From Caldicoprobacter algeriensis (lineage in GTDB: Bacteria > Bacillota > Clostridia > Caldicoprobacterales > Caldicoprobacteraceae): a DNA stretch of 51,767 nucleotides. Below the pieces are notes generated by a model. It had not been told where the DNA came from. It made no database searches and was given only the letters and a program-made list of their open reading frames with translations. Shown one piece after another: positions 25,428 to 34,906 of the stretch. The stretch is taken from positions 1 to 51,767 of the forward strand of contig NZ_JAHUQD010000017.1 in NCBI RefSeq assembly GCF_023838525.1. Direction: 5' to 3'. Numbering within the stretch: the stretch's first letter is position 1; each line of letters begins with the position of its first letter. The position numbers and the translations under genes were made by a program.

Positions 25428-27152
25428 TTATTTTACGCCTTCCTGCTTTACCTTCAGTATCCTCAACCTGTTTATGGCGGCGCCTATCTCCTGAGGACGG
25501 GGTTGCGCGTAGTCTCCCGGATGAAGCCCTTCAAAAGGCGATATGACGTCTAACCCCTTTTCCTCTATATCCCGGTGTACCTTTTGAATGATTTCCTTCA
25601 AAGTGGTCTTGCCATCCATATAATTCTCCATCGCATAGCGAATTATGTCACCAATAGCCCTGGTCTGATTTATGTCCACCAGCTGCTCAACATCATCCAA
25701 TATCAAATTGGTGTGTCCATATTGTATGTTATCCAACCCCCGGGATTTTATCTTCTTGTTGCGGCCTTTAAGCGAAAGGCTATGCGGAATGGGTATCCTG
25801 TGAGTGACTCGAATGGACTGTCCACCAGCCTCTTTTTTTCTATCGATCCTATACTCTTGAGCGATCTCTTTGGCTTTGGCGGTGACGTCCTTGGGGACAT
25901 ACTGCTCCATCATTATGACCCGATGCGCCACATCGAAATAATCTCCCGAGCCGCCTACTACAATAATGGTGGATACGCCCAACTGCTCATACAGTTCCTC
26001 CACCCTGTCGATAAAAGGCGTAATTGGTTCTGAGTCCTTGTGAACCAGCTTTTGCATACGCGCATCCCTGATCATGAAATTGGTGGCACTGGTATCCTCG
26101 TCAATTAAAAGCAAGGAGGTCCCAATCTCCAGAGCTTCCATGATATTGGCTGCCTGGGATGTGCTTCCGCTGGCATTTTCGGTGGAAAAGGTCCTGGTGG
26201 ACTCACCATTGGGGAGATTGTTGATAAACGGGCTTATATCCACCTTTTCTACCCTTCTACCATCCTCTGCCCTGATCTTGACCGCATCCTCGACGGTGAC
26301 CACCAGCTCCCTTCCGTCGCCGGGTATGTGGTCATACACGCCGCGTTCAATGGCACGAAGCAGCGTGGATTTCCCGTGATAGCCGCCACCCACTATTAGC
26401 GTTATACCTTTAGGGATTCCCATTCCCCATACCTTACCCGCATGGGGAAGCTCCACCATGACCTCCAGTTCGGGAGGCGATTTAAAAGGCACCACTCCGC
26501 CTTCCATCGGTCGGTCGTCAACGCCGCTGCGCCGCGGAAGGATGGAACCGTTAGCGATAAAGGCCACCAATCCCATCTCCTTTATCTTGTTGCGCAGCAC
26601 CCACTGGTCCTCCGCCAGGTTAACATGCCTCAACAATGCCACGTTGTCCAAATTCTTATACACAAGGGATTGCTCCACCAATCGCGGCAGCTCGCCAAAG
26701 AACATTTCCATTGCCTGCCCCGCCAGCACGGTCCTGCCGCGGGCAGGAAGCCCCATGGTTAGTCGTGCCTCAACGCTTGAATCGGTGACCAACACGGAAG
26801 TGCGGTTTAAAATCTCCTGTCCCACCGATATGACCGAAATCTGTCCGCTCTTTCCCGTTCCCCTGTTGCCCTTCACAATTCTGGCAATGTTTTTGGAGAT
26901 CTGGCGAGTCAGAAAATCCTCAAGGCCTTTTTTCCTGGGCTTTGATGAATACAGCTCTTGCGGAAAACCTGCCACCTTTTGAGGCACTACCACCCTGATC
27001 CTGGAAGGCGAAGCAAAGGGGTCCCCCTGCACGTGGTCAATATGTAATATAAAATTGCCAAAATCATAAGACCCCTGTATGTCTTTATAGGCCTTGTAGC
27101 CCCTGCCATCAATCCTGCGCAGTATGTTCTCAAGCTGTATCCGGTTTTGCAC
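25428..27152 (-). CDS. ABC_ATPase-domain protein (COG3044 type)
   Basis: A 574-residue soluble ATPase of the unusual ABC class. The P-loop GGGYHGKST lies at 255-263 in the middle of the protein; NGESTRTFSTENASGSTSQA (about 309-328) holds the signature-like region, and LLLIDEDTSATNF the Walker B. No membrane segment is present, so it is not a transporter. A related trypanosome protein (MRB1590) binds RNA, and the bacterial role is unknown. It follows thiI by 7 bp, which suggests work on tRNA or the sulfur relay. Confidence 0.88.
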   Translation of the reverse strand: MQNRIQLENILRRIDGRGYKAYKDIQGSYDFGNFILHIDHVQGDPFASPSRIRVVVPQKVAGFPQELYSSKPRKKGLEDFLTRQISKNIARIVKGNRGTGKSGQISVISVGQEILNRTSVLVTDSSVEARLTMGLPARGRTVLAGQAMEMFFGELPRLVEQSLVYKNLDNVALLRHVNLAEDQWVLRNKIKEMGLVAFIANGSILPRRSGVDDRPMEGGVVPFKSPPELEVMVELPHAGKVWGMGIPKGITLIVGGGYHGKSTLLRAIERGVYDHIPGDGRELVVTVEDAVKIRAEDGRRVEKVDISPFINNLPNGESTRTFSTENASGSTSQAANIMEALEIGTSLLLIDEDTSATNFMIRDARMQKLVHKDSEPITPFIDRVEELYEQLGVSTIIVVGGSGDYFDVAHRVIMMEQYVPKDVTAKAKEIAQEYRIDRKKEAGGQSIRVTHRIPIPHSLSLKGRNKKIKSRGLDNIQYGHTNLILDDVEQLVDINQTRAIGDIIRYAMENYMDGKTTLKEIIQKVHRDIEEKGLDVISPFEGLHPGDYAQPRPQEIGAAINRLRILKVKQEGVK

Positions 27153-27159
27153 TCCTCCA

Positions 27160-28341
27160 TCACCTCTTTATATTTAGCACTTCTATGTTTGCTACCGCTT
27201 CTTCGATGAGCTTCTCGCCTTCCACCAGCTTTTCAGCTTCCCTCACCTTTTCCAGCTTTGGCCTGGTGACGGGATGTTTTGGCACAAATACAGTACAGCA
27301 GTCCTCGTAAGGAAGAATGGAGGTTTCGTATGTCCCTATCCTCCTGGCAAGGTCCATTATCTCTATCTTATCCATCCCTATAAGTGGCCTGAATACCGGC
27401 ATCGAAACCGCATCATTGGTGGCACACAGGCTCTCTATCGTTTGACTGGCAACCTGCCCGAGGCTTTCCCCTGTTACCAAAGCCTTTGCATCCTCCTTAT
27501 GCGCCACCACCTCAGCTATTCTCATCATAAAACGCCTCATGAGTATTGTAAGCATGTTATGAGGGCACTTTTGATACAATTCCTGTTGTATCTTAGTAAA
27601 AGGCACTACATGCAGCTTTATTTCACCACAGTACTGGCTTAAAATCCTGCACAGGTCAATCACTTTCTCCTTTGAGCGCTCGCTGGTATATGGGAAGCTG
27701 TGGTAATGGACGGCGGTGATCTCAACGCCGCGTTTTGCTATCATCCACCCCGCCACTGGACTGTCAATACCTCCCGAAAGCAGCAGCACGGCCCTCCCAT
27801 TGGTGCCAACCGGCATCCCGCCTGCGCCGGGGATTATTTGGCAGTACACATAAGCCCATTCCCTGACCTCAACGTTAACCGTCATCATGGGATTGTGGAC
27901 ATCCACCTTCAAGTTGGGAATGCGCCTTAAAAGATAACCACCCACTTTACGGCTCAGCTCCATAGAATTCAAATAAAAGCTCTTATCAGATCTGCGAGAT
28001 TCTACTTTGAAGGTAAACGTTTCCTTTTGACTGGCAGCCTGAGCCTCCATGGCCTCTCTCAATAACACCTCGGCCGCCTTCTGTATAGCTACCACATCCT
28101 TTTCGACCTTCAGCGCGGGGCTGAAAGAAATTATCCCAAAGACCTTCGCTATGCTGTCGAAGACCCTTGGGTCATCCCCGATGTTTTCCACGTAATACCT
28201 TCCTTCCGCCTTCCTTACGGTTATTCCCTCATAGGGTTCCAAAGCCTTTACTATATTGTTATACAGCGCCCTTTCAAAATACGGGCGATTCAGGCCCTTT
28301 AAGTGTATCTCCCCGTAACGCAATAAAGCCACTCTCTCCAA
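27160..28341 (-). CDS. thiI: tRNA 4-thiouridine synthase ThiI
   Basis: The start is TTG 28341, eight bases after AAGGAGG; the longer frame overlaps the preceding gene without a ribosome site. The 393-residue enzyme has an N-terminal ferredoxin-like/THUMP region that binds tRNA and a PP-loop adenylation domain (LLSGGIDSPVAGWMI, about 190-204). It lacks the C-terminal rhodanese domain found in E. coli ThiI, as is usual in Firmicutes, so sulfur is taken from the cysteine desulfurase directly upstream. It makes s4U8 in tRNA and can feed thiamine synthesis. Confidence 0.95.
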   Translation of the reverse strand: MERVALLRYGEIHLKGLNRPYFERALYNNIVKALEPYEGITVRKAEGRYYVENIGDDPRVFDSIAKVFGIISFSPALKVEKDVVAIQKAAEVLLREAMEAQAASQKETFTFKVESRRSDKSFYLNSMELSRKVGGYLLRRIPNLKVDVHNPMMTVNVEVREWAYVYCQIIPGAGGMPVGTNGRAVLLLSGGIDSPVAGWMIAKRGVEITAVHYHSFPYTSERSKEKVIDLCRILSQYCGEIKLHVVPFTKIQQELYQKCPHNMLTILMRRFMMRIAEVVAHKEDAKALVTGESLGQVASQTIESLCATNDAVSMPVFRPLIGMDKIEIMDLARRIGTYETSILPYEDCCTVFVPKHPVTRPKLEKVREAEKLVEGEKLIEEAVANIEVLNIKR

Positions 28342-28346
28342 TATAT

Positions 28347-29504
28347 CTACCTCCTTACAAACCCCTCCAGTTCCTTTACGCACTGCCCTATAATTCGAGC
28401 CGTCTGGCGCATTTCATCCTCGGTATTCAAGTACGACAAGCTGAGCCTTATAGCCCCCTGGGCCACATCCTTTTTTGTGCCGATAGCCTCAAGCACATGG
28501 CTCATATGGCCTCTTCTGGACGAGCAGGCCGAACCGGTGCCGACATACACCCCTTTTTCTTCTAGGGCATGGAGCATGACTTCCCCTCTTATGCCGGGGA
28601 AACTTACGCTCAAAATATGCGGCGCTCCCTCCTCAGGTGGAGGCCCGTTGATAACCGCTGAAGGTACCCTCTCGGTCAGCTCGGCAACCAAAATGCCCTT
28701 CAACCTGTACAGGTAACCCCTGTCGACTTCCTCTTCAAGCCAGCGTACCGCCTCACCAAACCCGACGATGCCAGGCATGTTTTCGGTGCCGCTTCTGACG
28801 CCCTTTTCCTGACCGCCCCCCCACTGAAGAGGATGTATCTTCACCCCTTTTCTTATATACAGAGCACCTATTCCTTTTGGTGCATGAATCTTGTGGCCGC
28901 TTATCGAAAGCAGGTCAATGCCCCACTGAACTGGCTTTATATCCAGCTTGCCAAACGATTGAACGGCATCCACATGAAAAACAGGGGAATTCCCCTGAGC
29001 CTTCAATAGCCTACCGATCTCCTGAACTGGCTGTATCGAGCCGATCTCATTGTTTACATGCATTATGCTCACCAGTACGGTATCAGGGCGTATTGCCCGT
29101 CTCACGTCATCAGGTGAGACTACTCCATCCCTATTTACGGGGAGATAGGTTACCTCCCACCCTTCCTTCTCCAGGTATTTAAATGTATTCAAAACCGAGG
29201 GATGCTCAACCTTGGTGGTGATGCAATGCCTTCCTTCACGTTTTCTGGCCAGCGCCGTCCCTATAATGGCCAGGTTGTTTGCTTCAGTGCCGCCTGAGGT
29301 AAAAAAAACGCCCTCGGGATCCACACCCAGTGCAGAAGCAATCCTTTCCCTGGTCTCCTTAAGCTTTTTCTCTGCCCGCAAACCCATCCTGTGTAATGAG
29401 GATGGATTGCCAAAGTCATGGAGCATGCACTCCATCACAGCCTCAGCCACATCAGGGTGAACAGGGGTAGTAGCCGCATTGTCCAAATAAATTTCACGCT
29501 CCAT
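28347..29504 (-). CDS. Cysteine desulfurase (NifS/IscS family)
   Basis: The start is ATG 29504 after AAGGAGG. The 385-residue PLP enzyme takes sulfur from cysteine as a persulfide. The PLP lysine lies in SGHKIHAPKGIGALY (about 201-215) and the active cysteine in TGSACSSRRG on the long flexible loop (about 320-330), a class I pattern. It ends 5 bp before thiI, which marks it as the dedicated sulfur donor. Iron-sulfur scaffold genes are absent here. Confidence 0.95.
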   Translation of the reverse strand: MEREIYLDNAATTPVHPDVAEAVMECMLHDFGNPSSLHRMGLRAEKKLKETRERIASALGVDPEGVFFTSGGTEANNLAIIGTALARKREGRHCITTKVEHPSVLNTFKYLEKEGWEVTYLPVNRDGVVSPDDVRRAIRPDTVLVSIMHVNNEIGSIQPVQEIGRLLKAQGNSPVFHVDAVQSFGKLDIKPVQWGIDLLSISGHKIHAPKGIGALYIRKGVKIHPLQWGGGQEKGVRSGTENMPGIVGFGEAVRWLEEEVDRGYLYRLKGILVAELTERVPSAVINGPPPEEGAPHILSVSFPGIRGEVMLHALEEKGVYVGTGSACSSRRGHMSHVLEAIGTKKDVAQGAIRLSLSYLNTEDEMRQTARIIGQCVKELEGFVRR

Positions 29505-29543
29505 AGTACAATGCCTCCTTATATCTTGCCTCAATCAACCATT

Positions 29544-29572
29544 ATTTTACCCTTTCATTGACATTACTACAA
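29544..29572 (-). promoter_or_regulatory. Promoter of the desulfurase-thiI-ATPase operon
   Basis: Minus strand: -35 TTGTAG (29567-29572), 17 bp, -10 TAAAAT (29544-29549). The rest of the spacer 29573-29775 shows no gene or repeat that I can support. Confidence 0.5.
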
Positions 29573-29775
29573 GGGAATCCACACAGGATTTTAAAATTCT
29601 GTCAATCTGCTGAACCAGACCACTCTCGTCTTCCATACCAGTTGTCCATACTTTATACCTTGCTTTATACACAATACAAAAAACAAGCTGATTTCTGCAT
29701 TTCAGAATATCGTAAGACATCTCCATTTACTCGGTTTTATGCAATTTATACCTAAATCTATTTTTTATAAATAAA

Positions 29776-29799
29776 AATCCCCTCTTAAACAAGGGGATT
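29776..29799 (-). terminator. Terminator of the DUF6106 gene
   Basis: AATCCCCTT pairs with AGGGGATT (one bulge) around a short loop, followed by TTTTTA on the minus strand. Confidence 0.75.
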
Positions 29800-29808
29800 A
29801 TATCATAG

Positions 29809-30345
29809 TTATCTAGTTTTGACATTCCGTGGATTGAATATCTTGAAAAGCTCCACCAGCTTGTCACTGGGTTCGAACACCAGCATCGATTTTACACCAT
29901 CCTGGGTGAAAATGCCGTAGTAAAGCCCTGGACCGCGGTTGAGGAAATAGTTGTACCTGTTTTGAATCCCCTTGTGGTGAAGCATGCGCTTAAAACCCTC
30001 ATCGCTTATGGGTGCAATCACCTCAAATTCCCTTACATCCACCGACAGGAGTTTTTTCCTTTTGCTGTTATTGGTGATTTTAGCTATATCGAGGATACCG
30101 TTTGTAAAGGTATAATCGTACTCAATCCGCTGATTGTTCTTAAGGACAAAACACCCGTATGCCAGCGCTCCGCATACCAGCGTAATGGCTATGACAGGTA
30201 TGTTTATGATGCCGTTCATTATGGTAATAAGTCCCTGTAAGGCAAAAAGCACGAATATGACCATACCGATATAGCATATAACATAGATTATTGAATTTAA
30301 ACCGGCGTTGACCTTGGTCACCGATTCCTCATGAAAGTAATCCAT
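29809..30345 (-). CDS. DUF6106-like membrane protein
   Basis: A 178-residue protein with two adjacent transmembrane helices (about 17-40 and 45-68), then a soluble cytoplasmic part that begins EYDYTFTNGILDIAKI and resembles PH-like YdbT/bPH domains. Members of DUF6106 occur throughout Clostridia and have no assigned function. It stands alone and is divergent from the zinc-ribbon gene. Confidence 0.75.
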   Translation of the reverse strand: MDYFHEESVTKVNAGLNSIIYVICYIGMVIFVLFALQGLITIMNGIINIPVIAITLVCGALAYGCFVLKNNQRIEYDYTFTNGILDIAKITNNSKRKKLLSVDVREFEVIAPISDEGFKRMLHHKGIQNRYNYFLNRGPGLYYGIFTQDGVKSMLVFEPSDKLVELFKIFNPRNVKTR

Positions 30346-30523
30346 TGAAGGCCTATCCCCCTTTGCAAATTATCTTTATATCGCTTTTTAAATAATTGTA
30401 ACATGATTTCGGCTATATTAAAACCCCCTAATGAAAATTCAGGTTCTCTAAAATTTTTATCGAAATGGAAGGATTTTTGATGAAACTTGCGAATTTTTAT
30501 TATTAAAGAAGGGAGGCATTTCC

Positions 30524-32059
30524 ATGCTGTGTCCAAGTTGTGGTACTAGAAATAATTATTATCACCGTTACTGCTACAATTGCGGGTATAAACTAATAAC
30601 CGACCAGGAAGAAATAAAACCCCATGAAAAAGAGCAGCCACAAAAACCTGAGGTTGAACAGCCATCAATCGATGAAAAAACAGCTGACCAGGACCTCGAT
30701 CTCGATTATCTGTTCAAAGCCGATAAAAAAAGTGTATGGGATGACGAGGACTTAGATTGGTTTTTCGAAGAGCCTGACTACACACAGCAATTTCCCCTGA
30801 GGCGGCATCGTAAAGATAAAGGCTCCTCGTTGGCCAAGTGCACTGCCAAGATATGCGCAACCATCATCGTGCTGGCCGTACTTCTATTCGTAAGCTATAT
30901 AATCGTGGATCAGATTTCGCACACAAATGATAAGGCTACCGGTTACGGTTCAAGGATTATGGCATCCACCTTTGTGGAAGCTACAACTATTGATGGAAAA
31001 CCTGCCCACAGGATTATTGTAAACACCAGCAACGGGGAAAAAGTAGAGGCTCTTGACAAGGTATATCCTGTCATAAACGGCAAAGCAGAAATAGTATATG
31101 AGGACGCCTTTTTGTGTTCATACTTCTCACAGGGCCAGCAAAAGGACGCAATCGAAGTACAGCTTGACATCACCATCTATGGAGAAGGTTTGCTAGAGGC
31201 AAAAGAAAGAGTAACATTCACCTTAAACACGCCCTTGTCGCCTCTAACTTTGATTCAGCCCGCATCGGGCGAAGCTCTTGTGGAAGGTAAAAAGTACCGA
31301 ATAATACTTAAGGTGGAACCGGGCTCACAGGTATTCATAAACGGCAACAACTACAGCGACCTCGTTGACCAGGAAGGCAGGCTGGAAAAAGACGTTGAAG
31401 TGCCCGATGCTCCTGAAAACATATATGAAATCCGGGTGTCCACCCGGGGATACGCCGACCACATACGCAACATCGTTTTAAAGAGAGAGAGTATGGAATT
31501 CCCATTAACCATAAATCAATCTATACCAGTACAGACAACTGACGAATGGGCAAAAATCACCGGCACTACCCATCCGCAAGCCGTGCTGGAAGTCAGCCTT
31601 GAAACGAGGTCGCAACCCAGAGTTGACCCTGAAACTGGCAATTTCACCCTATACGTAAGGGCTGACGCACCCGGATATACCCCCTGCACCATCACGGCAC
31701 ATGTAGAAGGCAAAGATGATGCAAAACTGAATCTGGTAATTGAGCGCCAGACAAACGAATCGGAATACACCAGGCGCGCCTGGGCCCTCAATTATAACCA
31801 GTTAAAATCCAACCCCGATCTCCAAAACGGCAGGATATTCGTATTTGAAGGAGTTGTAAAGGATATAATCGCCCTGGGAGAGAAGAACGTGTTCACCGTT
31901 GATGTATCCGGCAATGGTTCTTCTCCCCAGCTGGTATACGTGGAACACTGGGGCAGCTTATCTATCAGGTCAGGAAACAAGGTGAGAATATTCGGCAATC
32001 GATGGGGCAATCATGAAGACATGCCCCGCATACTGGCCAAATACGTATATCGCTATTGA
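30524..32059 (+). CDS. Zinc-ribbon membrane protein with extracytoplasmic beta domains
   Basis: A 511-residue single-pass protein with AAGGGAGG before the ATG. The N-terminus is a zinc ribbon (C3, C6, C17, C20), followed by an acidic, disordered cytoplasmic region, a transmembrane helix at about 108-128 and a large outer region with Ig-like or carboxypeptidase-regulatory-like repeats (IRVSTRGYADHIRNI and similar). The layout resembles TcaA-like zinc-ribbon membrane proteins of Firmicutes, but I cannot assign a function. It is monocistronic, with a terminator overlapping the stop of htrA. Confidence 0.75.
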   Translation: MLCPSCGTRNNYYHRYCYNCGYKLITDQEEIKPHEKEQPQKPEVEQPSIDEKTADQDLDLDYLFKADKKSVWDDEDLDWFFEEPDYTQQFPLRRHRKDKGSSLAKCTAKICATIIVLAVLLFVSYIIVDQISHTNDKATGYGSRIMASTFVEATTIDGKPAHRIIVNTSNGEKVEALDKVYPVINGKAEIVYEDAFLCSYFSQGQQKDAIEVQLDITIYGEGLLEAKERVTFTLNTPLSPLTLIQPASGEALVEGKKYRIILKVEPGSQVFINGNNYSDLVDQEGRLEKDVEVPDAPENIYEIRVSTRGYADHIRNIVLKRESMEFPLTINQSIPVQTTDEWAKITGTTHPQAVLEVSLETRSQPRVDPETGNFTLYVRADAPGYTPCTITAHVEGKDDAKLNLVIERQTNESEYTRRAWALNYNQLKSNPDLQNGRIFVFEGVVKDIIALGEKNVFTVDVSGNGSSPQLVYVEHWGSLSIRSGNKVRIFGNRWGNHEDMPRILAKYVYRY

Positions 32060-32100
32060 AATTAAAGCAAAAACAACTACCTGCATAGCAATAAAATTGA

Positions 32101-32133
32101 AAAAAGGAGTGCTCTTTTCGGGCACTCCTTTTT
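32101..32133. terminator. Bidirectional terminator between the zinc-ribbon gene and htrA
   Basis: AAAAAGGAGTGC pairs perfectly with GCACTCCTTTTT around a 9-nt loop. Its last two bases overlap the htrA stop codon, so both convergent genes use it. Confidence 0.9.
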
Positions 32134-33361
32134 ATTCTTCTTGCAGCGGTTCAAGCGTCACAGGCAGAGTGAACTCTTTCCCATCACGCCATATCTTTAT
32201 TTTTACCGTATCGCCGACTTTGTGCTGGTTTATGGCATCTTTCAATTCCCGGAAAGTCTTTATCTCTTTGCCATTAATTCCCGTAATGACATCTCCTGGT
32301 TGTATACCTGCTTTGGACGCAGCTCCGTTTTGTACAACAGCCCTTACCAGTATACCGCGTGGATAATTGAGTTGCTGAGCCTCGGCTTCGGTTATTTCCT
32401 GTCCCAAAATCCCGATACCCGGTTTGTCCCCTTCTCTCACCACAACGCCTTTTTTGATTAGCTCCTGAACTATGGGCAAAAACTCGTTAGTGGGTATGGC
32501 AAAGCCCAGCCCTTCAGCTCCGCTTCCTTTCAATGTGTTCATGCCGATGACCTCGCCCTTGGTGTTAACAAGCGCTCCGCCGCTGTTGCCGCGGTTTATA
32601 GCCGCATCGGTCTGTATAAGCTTCATTGGCCTTTGATCAACCACTAGGGTACGATTTACAGCGCTTATTACCCCCACCGTTATGGTCCCTGCAAGATCAT
32701 GGCCCAGCGGATTTCCTATGGCCACAGCCAACTCCCCAGGACGGACCTTGTCCGAATCTCCCAGCTTTGCTACAGCATACTTAACTTCTTTAAAGACCTG
32801 GGGATCAACTTTCACAACGGCCACGTCGCTGGTGGTGTCCATTCCGACGAGCTGAGCCGGTACCTGCTTTTCCCCTTGGAACACCACATATAATTCCTTG
32901 GCACCTTCCACTACGTGCGCATTGGTAACTATATATCCTTCATCGCTGAGTATTATGCCCGACCCATACCCTTCCTGCTCCTGCATGTACACATCGCCAA
33001 AGAACCAGTCCCTATAGGTTATAATGCTTTTGTTGGTTATGCCGACCACAGCCGGACCGACCTTTTCGGCGATCTCTACCACCGGATTATCAGAGGTGAT
33101 AAATAAGTCCCCTTTGTAGCCCAGCTCGGGAAGTTTAGCTTTATCTTTTTCCTGGTTAGCCTGATCATTCTCGGCAACCTTCTGCTCTTGCTCATTTGGT
33201 GTAACAACAGCATTTTCAGAATAATCATCGCTGATGTAAGGCAGCATATAATACATGCCAATAGCACCCAGCAAGGCAAAAACCACTGCCACCGCGATAT
33301 ATTTCCATATTCTACCTTTACCTTGGTATTGCTGCTCATCGAATTCATAGAATTCCCTCAT
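32132..33361 (-). CDS. htrA: Membrane-anchored serine protease HtrA/DegP family
   Basis: A 409-residue quality-control protease. A transmembrane anchor (about 20-42) places the catalytic part outside the cell membrane. The triad is H149 (IVTNAHVV), D179 (TTSDVAVV) and S260 (NRGNSGGAL), followed by one PDZ domain (about 305-400) that recognises unfolded C-termini. The gene follows the two-component pair at about 100 bp, as in many Firmicutes where the kinase senses envelope stress and controls htrA. Confidence 0.95.
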   Translation of the reverse strand: MREFYEFDEQQYQGKGRIWKYIAVAVVFALLGAIGMYYMLPYISDDYSENAVVTPNEQEQKVAENDQANQEKDKAKLPELGYKGDLFITSDNPVVEIAEKVGPAVVGITNKSIITYRDWFFGDVYMQEQEGYGSGIILSDEGYIVTNAHVVEGAKELYVVFQGEKQVPAQLVGMDTTSDVAVVKVDPQVFKEVKYAVAKLGDSDKVRPGELAVAIGNPLGHDLAGTITVGVISAVNRTLVVDQRPMKLIQTDAAINRGNSGGALVNTKGEVIGMNTLKGSGAEGLGFAIPTNEFLPIVQELIKKGVVVREGDKPGIGILGQEITEAEAQQLNYPRGILVRAVVQNGAASKAGIQPGDVITGINGKEIKTFRELKDAINQHKVGDTVKIKIWRDGKEFTLPVTLEPLQEE

Positions 33362-33463
33362 ACTCTACACCTCCCATGTTCATTAATTAATCTTTCATTT
33401 ATCCTGCAATTTTAATTATAAACTTTCTTTTTTAATAAAATATGAACGCCTTGTAAACAATTT

Positions 33464-34906
33464 TTACCGCGAAGTCCTGTCTGGCCGTTTGGCTGCCTTC
33501 AACGAAAATATAAATGCCGTACCCTCGCCCAGGCGGCTATTGACCCATATATTCTGTTCATGCTGCTCTATGATCTTTTTTACGATAGATAGCCCTAGCC
33601 CTCTCCCCCTGTTTTTGCCACTTCTCGATTTATCGACCTGATAGAAGCGCTCCCATATGTGCACAATATCTTCTTTCGGAATACCCGGTCCCTGGTCCTG
33701 AATCTTTACGTAAGCTTTATCTCTGTGTTTCCAGGTCTTTATAATCAACTTGCCATTTTCACGATTGTACTTTATCGCATTATCCAGCAAGTTTATGATG
33801 ACCTGCTGAATCCTGTCGGCATCGGCTTCCACCCAGCAGTGTTCATCCTGAAAATCCACCTGCACCTCTATGCCCTTCTGATTTATCCTCTCTTCCTGCG
33901 AAATGAGCGAACGCCTGATCTGCTCGTTGACATCAAATACCGAAAGATTGAGAGGGAATTGCCCCGATTCGATTTGCGTAAGGTCCAAAAGCTCGTCGAT
34001 CAACTTGCTAAGCCTTTGGGCTTCCGACAGGCTTATGCTCAAGTATTTTTCCCTATCCTCTGGCTTTATGGTATTATCCAGTACTCCCTGGATATAGCCC
34101 ATGATGGAAGTAAGCGGTGACCGCAGTTCGTGTGACACGTTGGCCACAAAGCTTCTGCGCATATCCTCCAGCTTCTCCAAAGAATCGGCCATGGCATTGA
34201 AGTTGACAGCCAGCTGGCCTATTTCATCCTTTGTAACCACTTTAACCCGGCGCTTGAAATTGCCCTGGGCAAACTCGCGGGAAATCTCGTTCATCTGAAT
34301 CAATGGATTGGATATACGGCGCGACATCCAATAAAGCAGCACCACCGAAAGGCCGGCCGAGATAAATGCAGCCCACCATATGTTCCTGTAGATGTCATAC
34401 AAAGTACGCCTAATTCCCTCAACAGGTGAATGCAGGAATATCGCCCCTCTAATCCTGTTATTGATCCTCAAAGGCACTCCCACGGTTAAAACCGGGGTGT
34501 TAAAACGCCCACCAAAACGCCCGGTCTTGGTGATGATGTTCCCTTTCAGTATCTGGATGAACTCCTCTTCGGTGAGCTTTTGTTCCTGCCACCTCTCTTG
34601 GTCTTCTTTTGAAGGGCTGTAGGCAATCCAGATATAGCCCAGCCCATCGCTTACCCATATGGTGGTATTTAAAAAACGATCGATGATCTTAAAATAGCTG
34701 TACAATGACCGTTGATCGATAAGGCCCATGCTGTACATTTCGATGTACGGGTTAAGCTCTTGGGCCTCCCTTATGAGCTCCCGGGCTTTGGTGCTAAAAG
34801 CATAATCCATAAAAAAAGTTGACAAAAGCAATCCCAATATTACAATGGTAACGACTATGATCACAAAATAAGTGACCATCAAACGGGTAAAAATCGAACG
34901 GAACAT
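33464..34906 (-). CDS. Sensor histidine kinase with HAMP domain
   Basis: A 480-residue membrane kinase with transmembrane helices at about 8-32 and 177-195, an outer sensing domain of about 145 residues, HAMP (about 196-248), HisKA with H259 (NVSHELRSPLTS) and a HATPase_c domain (NLLDNAIKYN; DQGPGIP; GRGLGLSIV). It starts on the base after the response-regulator stop, so the pair is translationally coupled. It is similar in layout to CssS/ResE/PhoR-type kinases; with htrA next to it, an envelope-stress role like that of CssRS is likely but not proven. Confidence 0.93.
   Translation of the reverse strand: MFRSIFTRLMVTYFVIIVVTIVILGLLLSTFFMDYAFSTKARELIREAQELNPYIEMYSMGLIDQRSLYSYFKIIDRFLNTTIWVSDGLGYIWIAYSPSKEDQERWQEQKLTEEEFIQILKGNIITKTGRFGGRFNTPVLTVGVPLRINNRIRGAIFLHSPVEGIRRTLYDIYRNIWWAAFISAGLSVVLLYWMSRRISNPLIQMNEISREFAQGNFKRRVKVVTKDEIGQLAVNFNAMADSLEKLEDMRRSFVANVSHELRSPLTSIMGYIQGVLDNTIKPEDREKYLSISLSEAQRLSKLIDELLDLTQIESGQFPLNLSVFDVNEQIRRSLISQEERINQKGIEVQVDFQDEHCWVEADADRIQQVIINLLDNAIKYNRENGKLIIKTWKHRDKAYVKIQDQGPGIPKEDIVHIWERFYQVDKSRSGKNRGRGLGLSIVKKIIEQHEQNIWVNSRLGEGTAFIFSLKAAKRPDRTSR

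Noticed and set aside
30477-30506. Promoter-like TTGATG, 18 bp, TATTAA before the zinc-ribbon gene
   Set aside because: The predicted start would fall inside the ribosome binding site, so it is probably not used.
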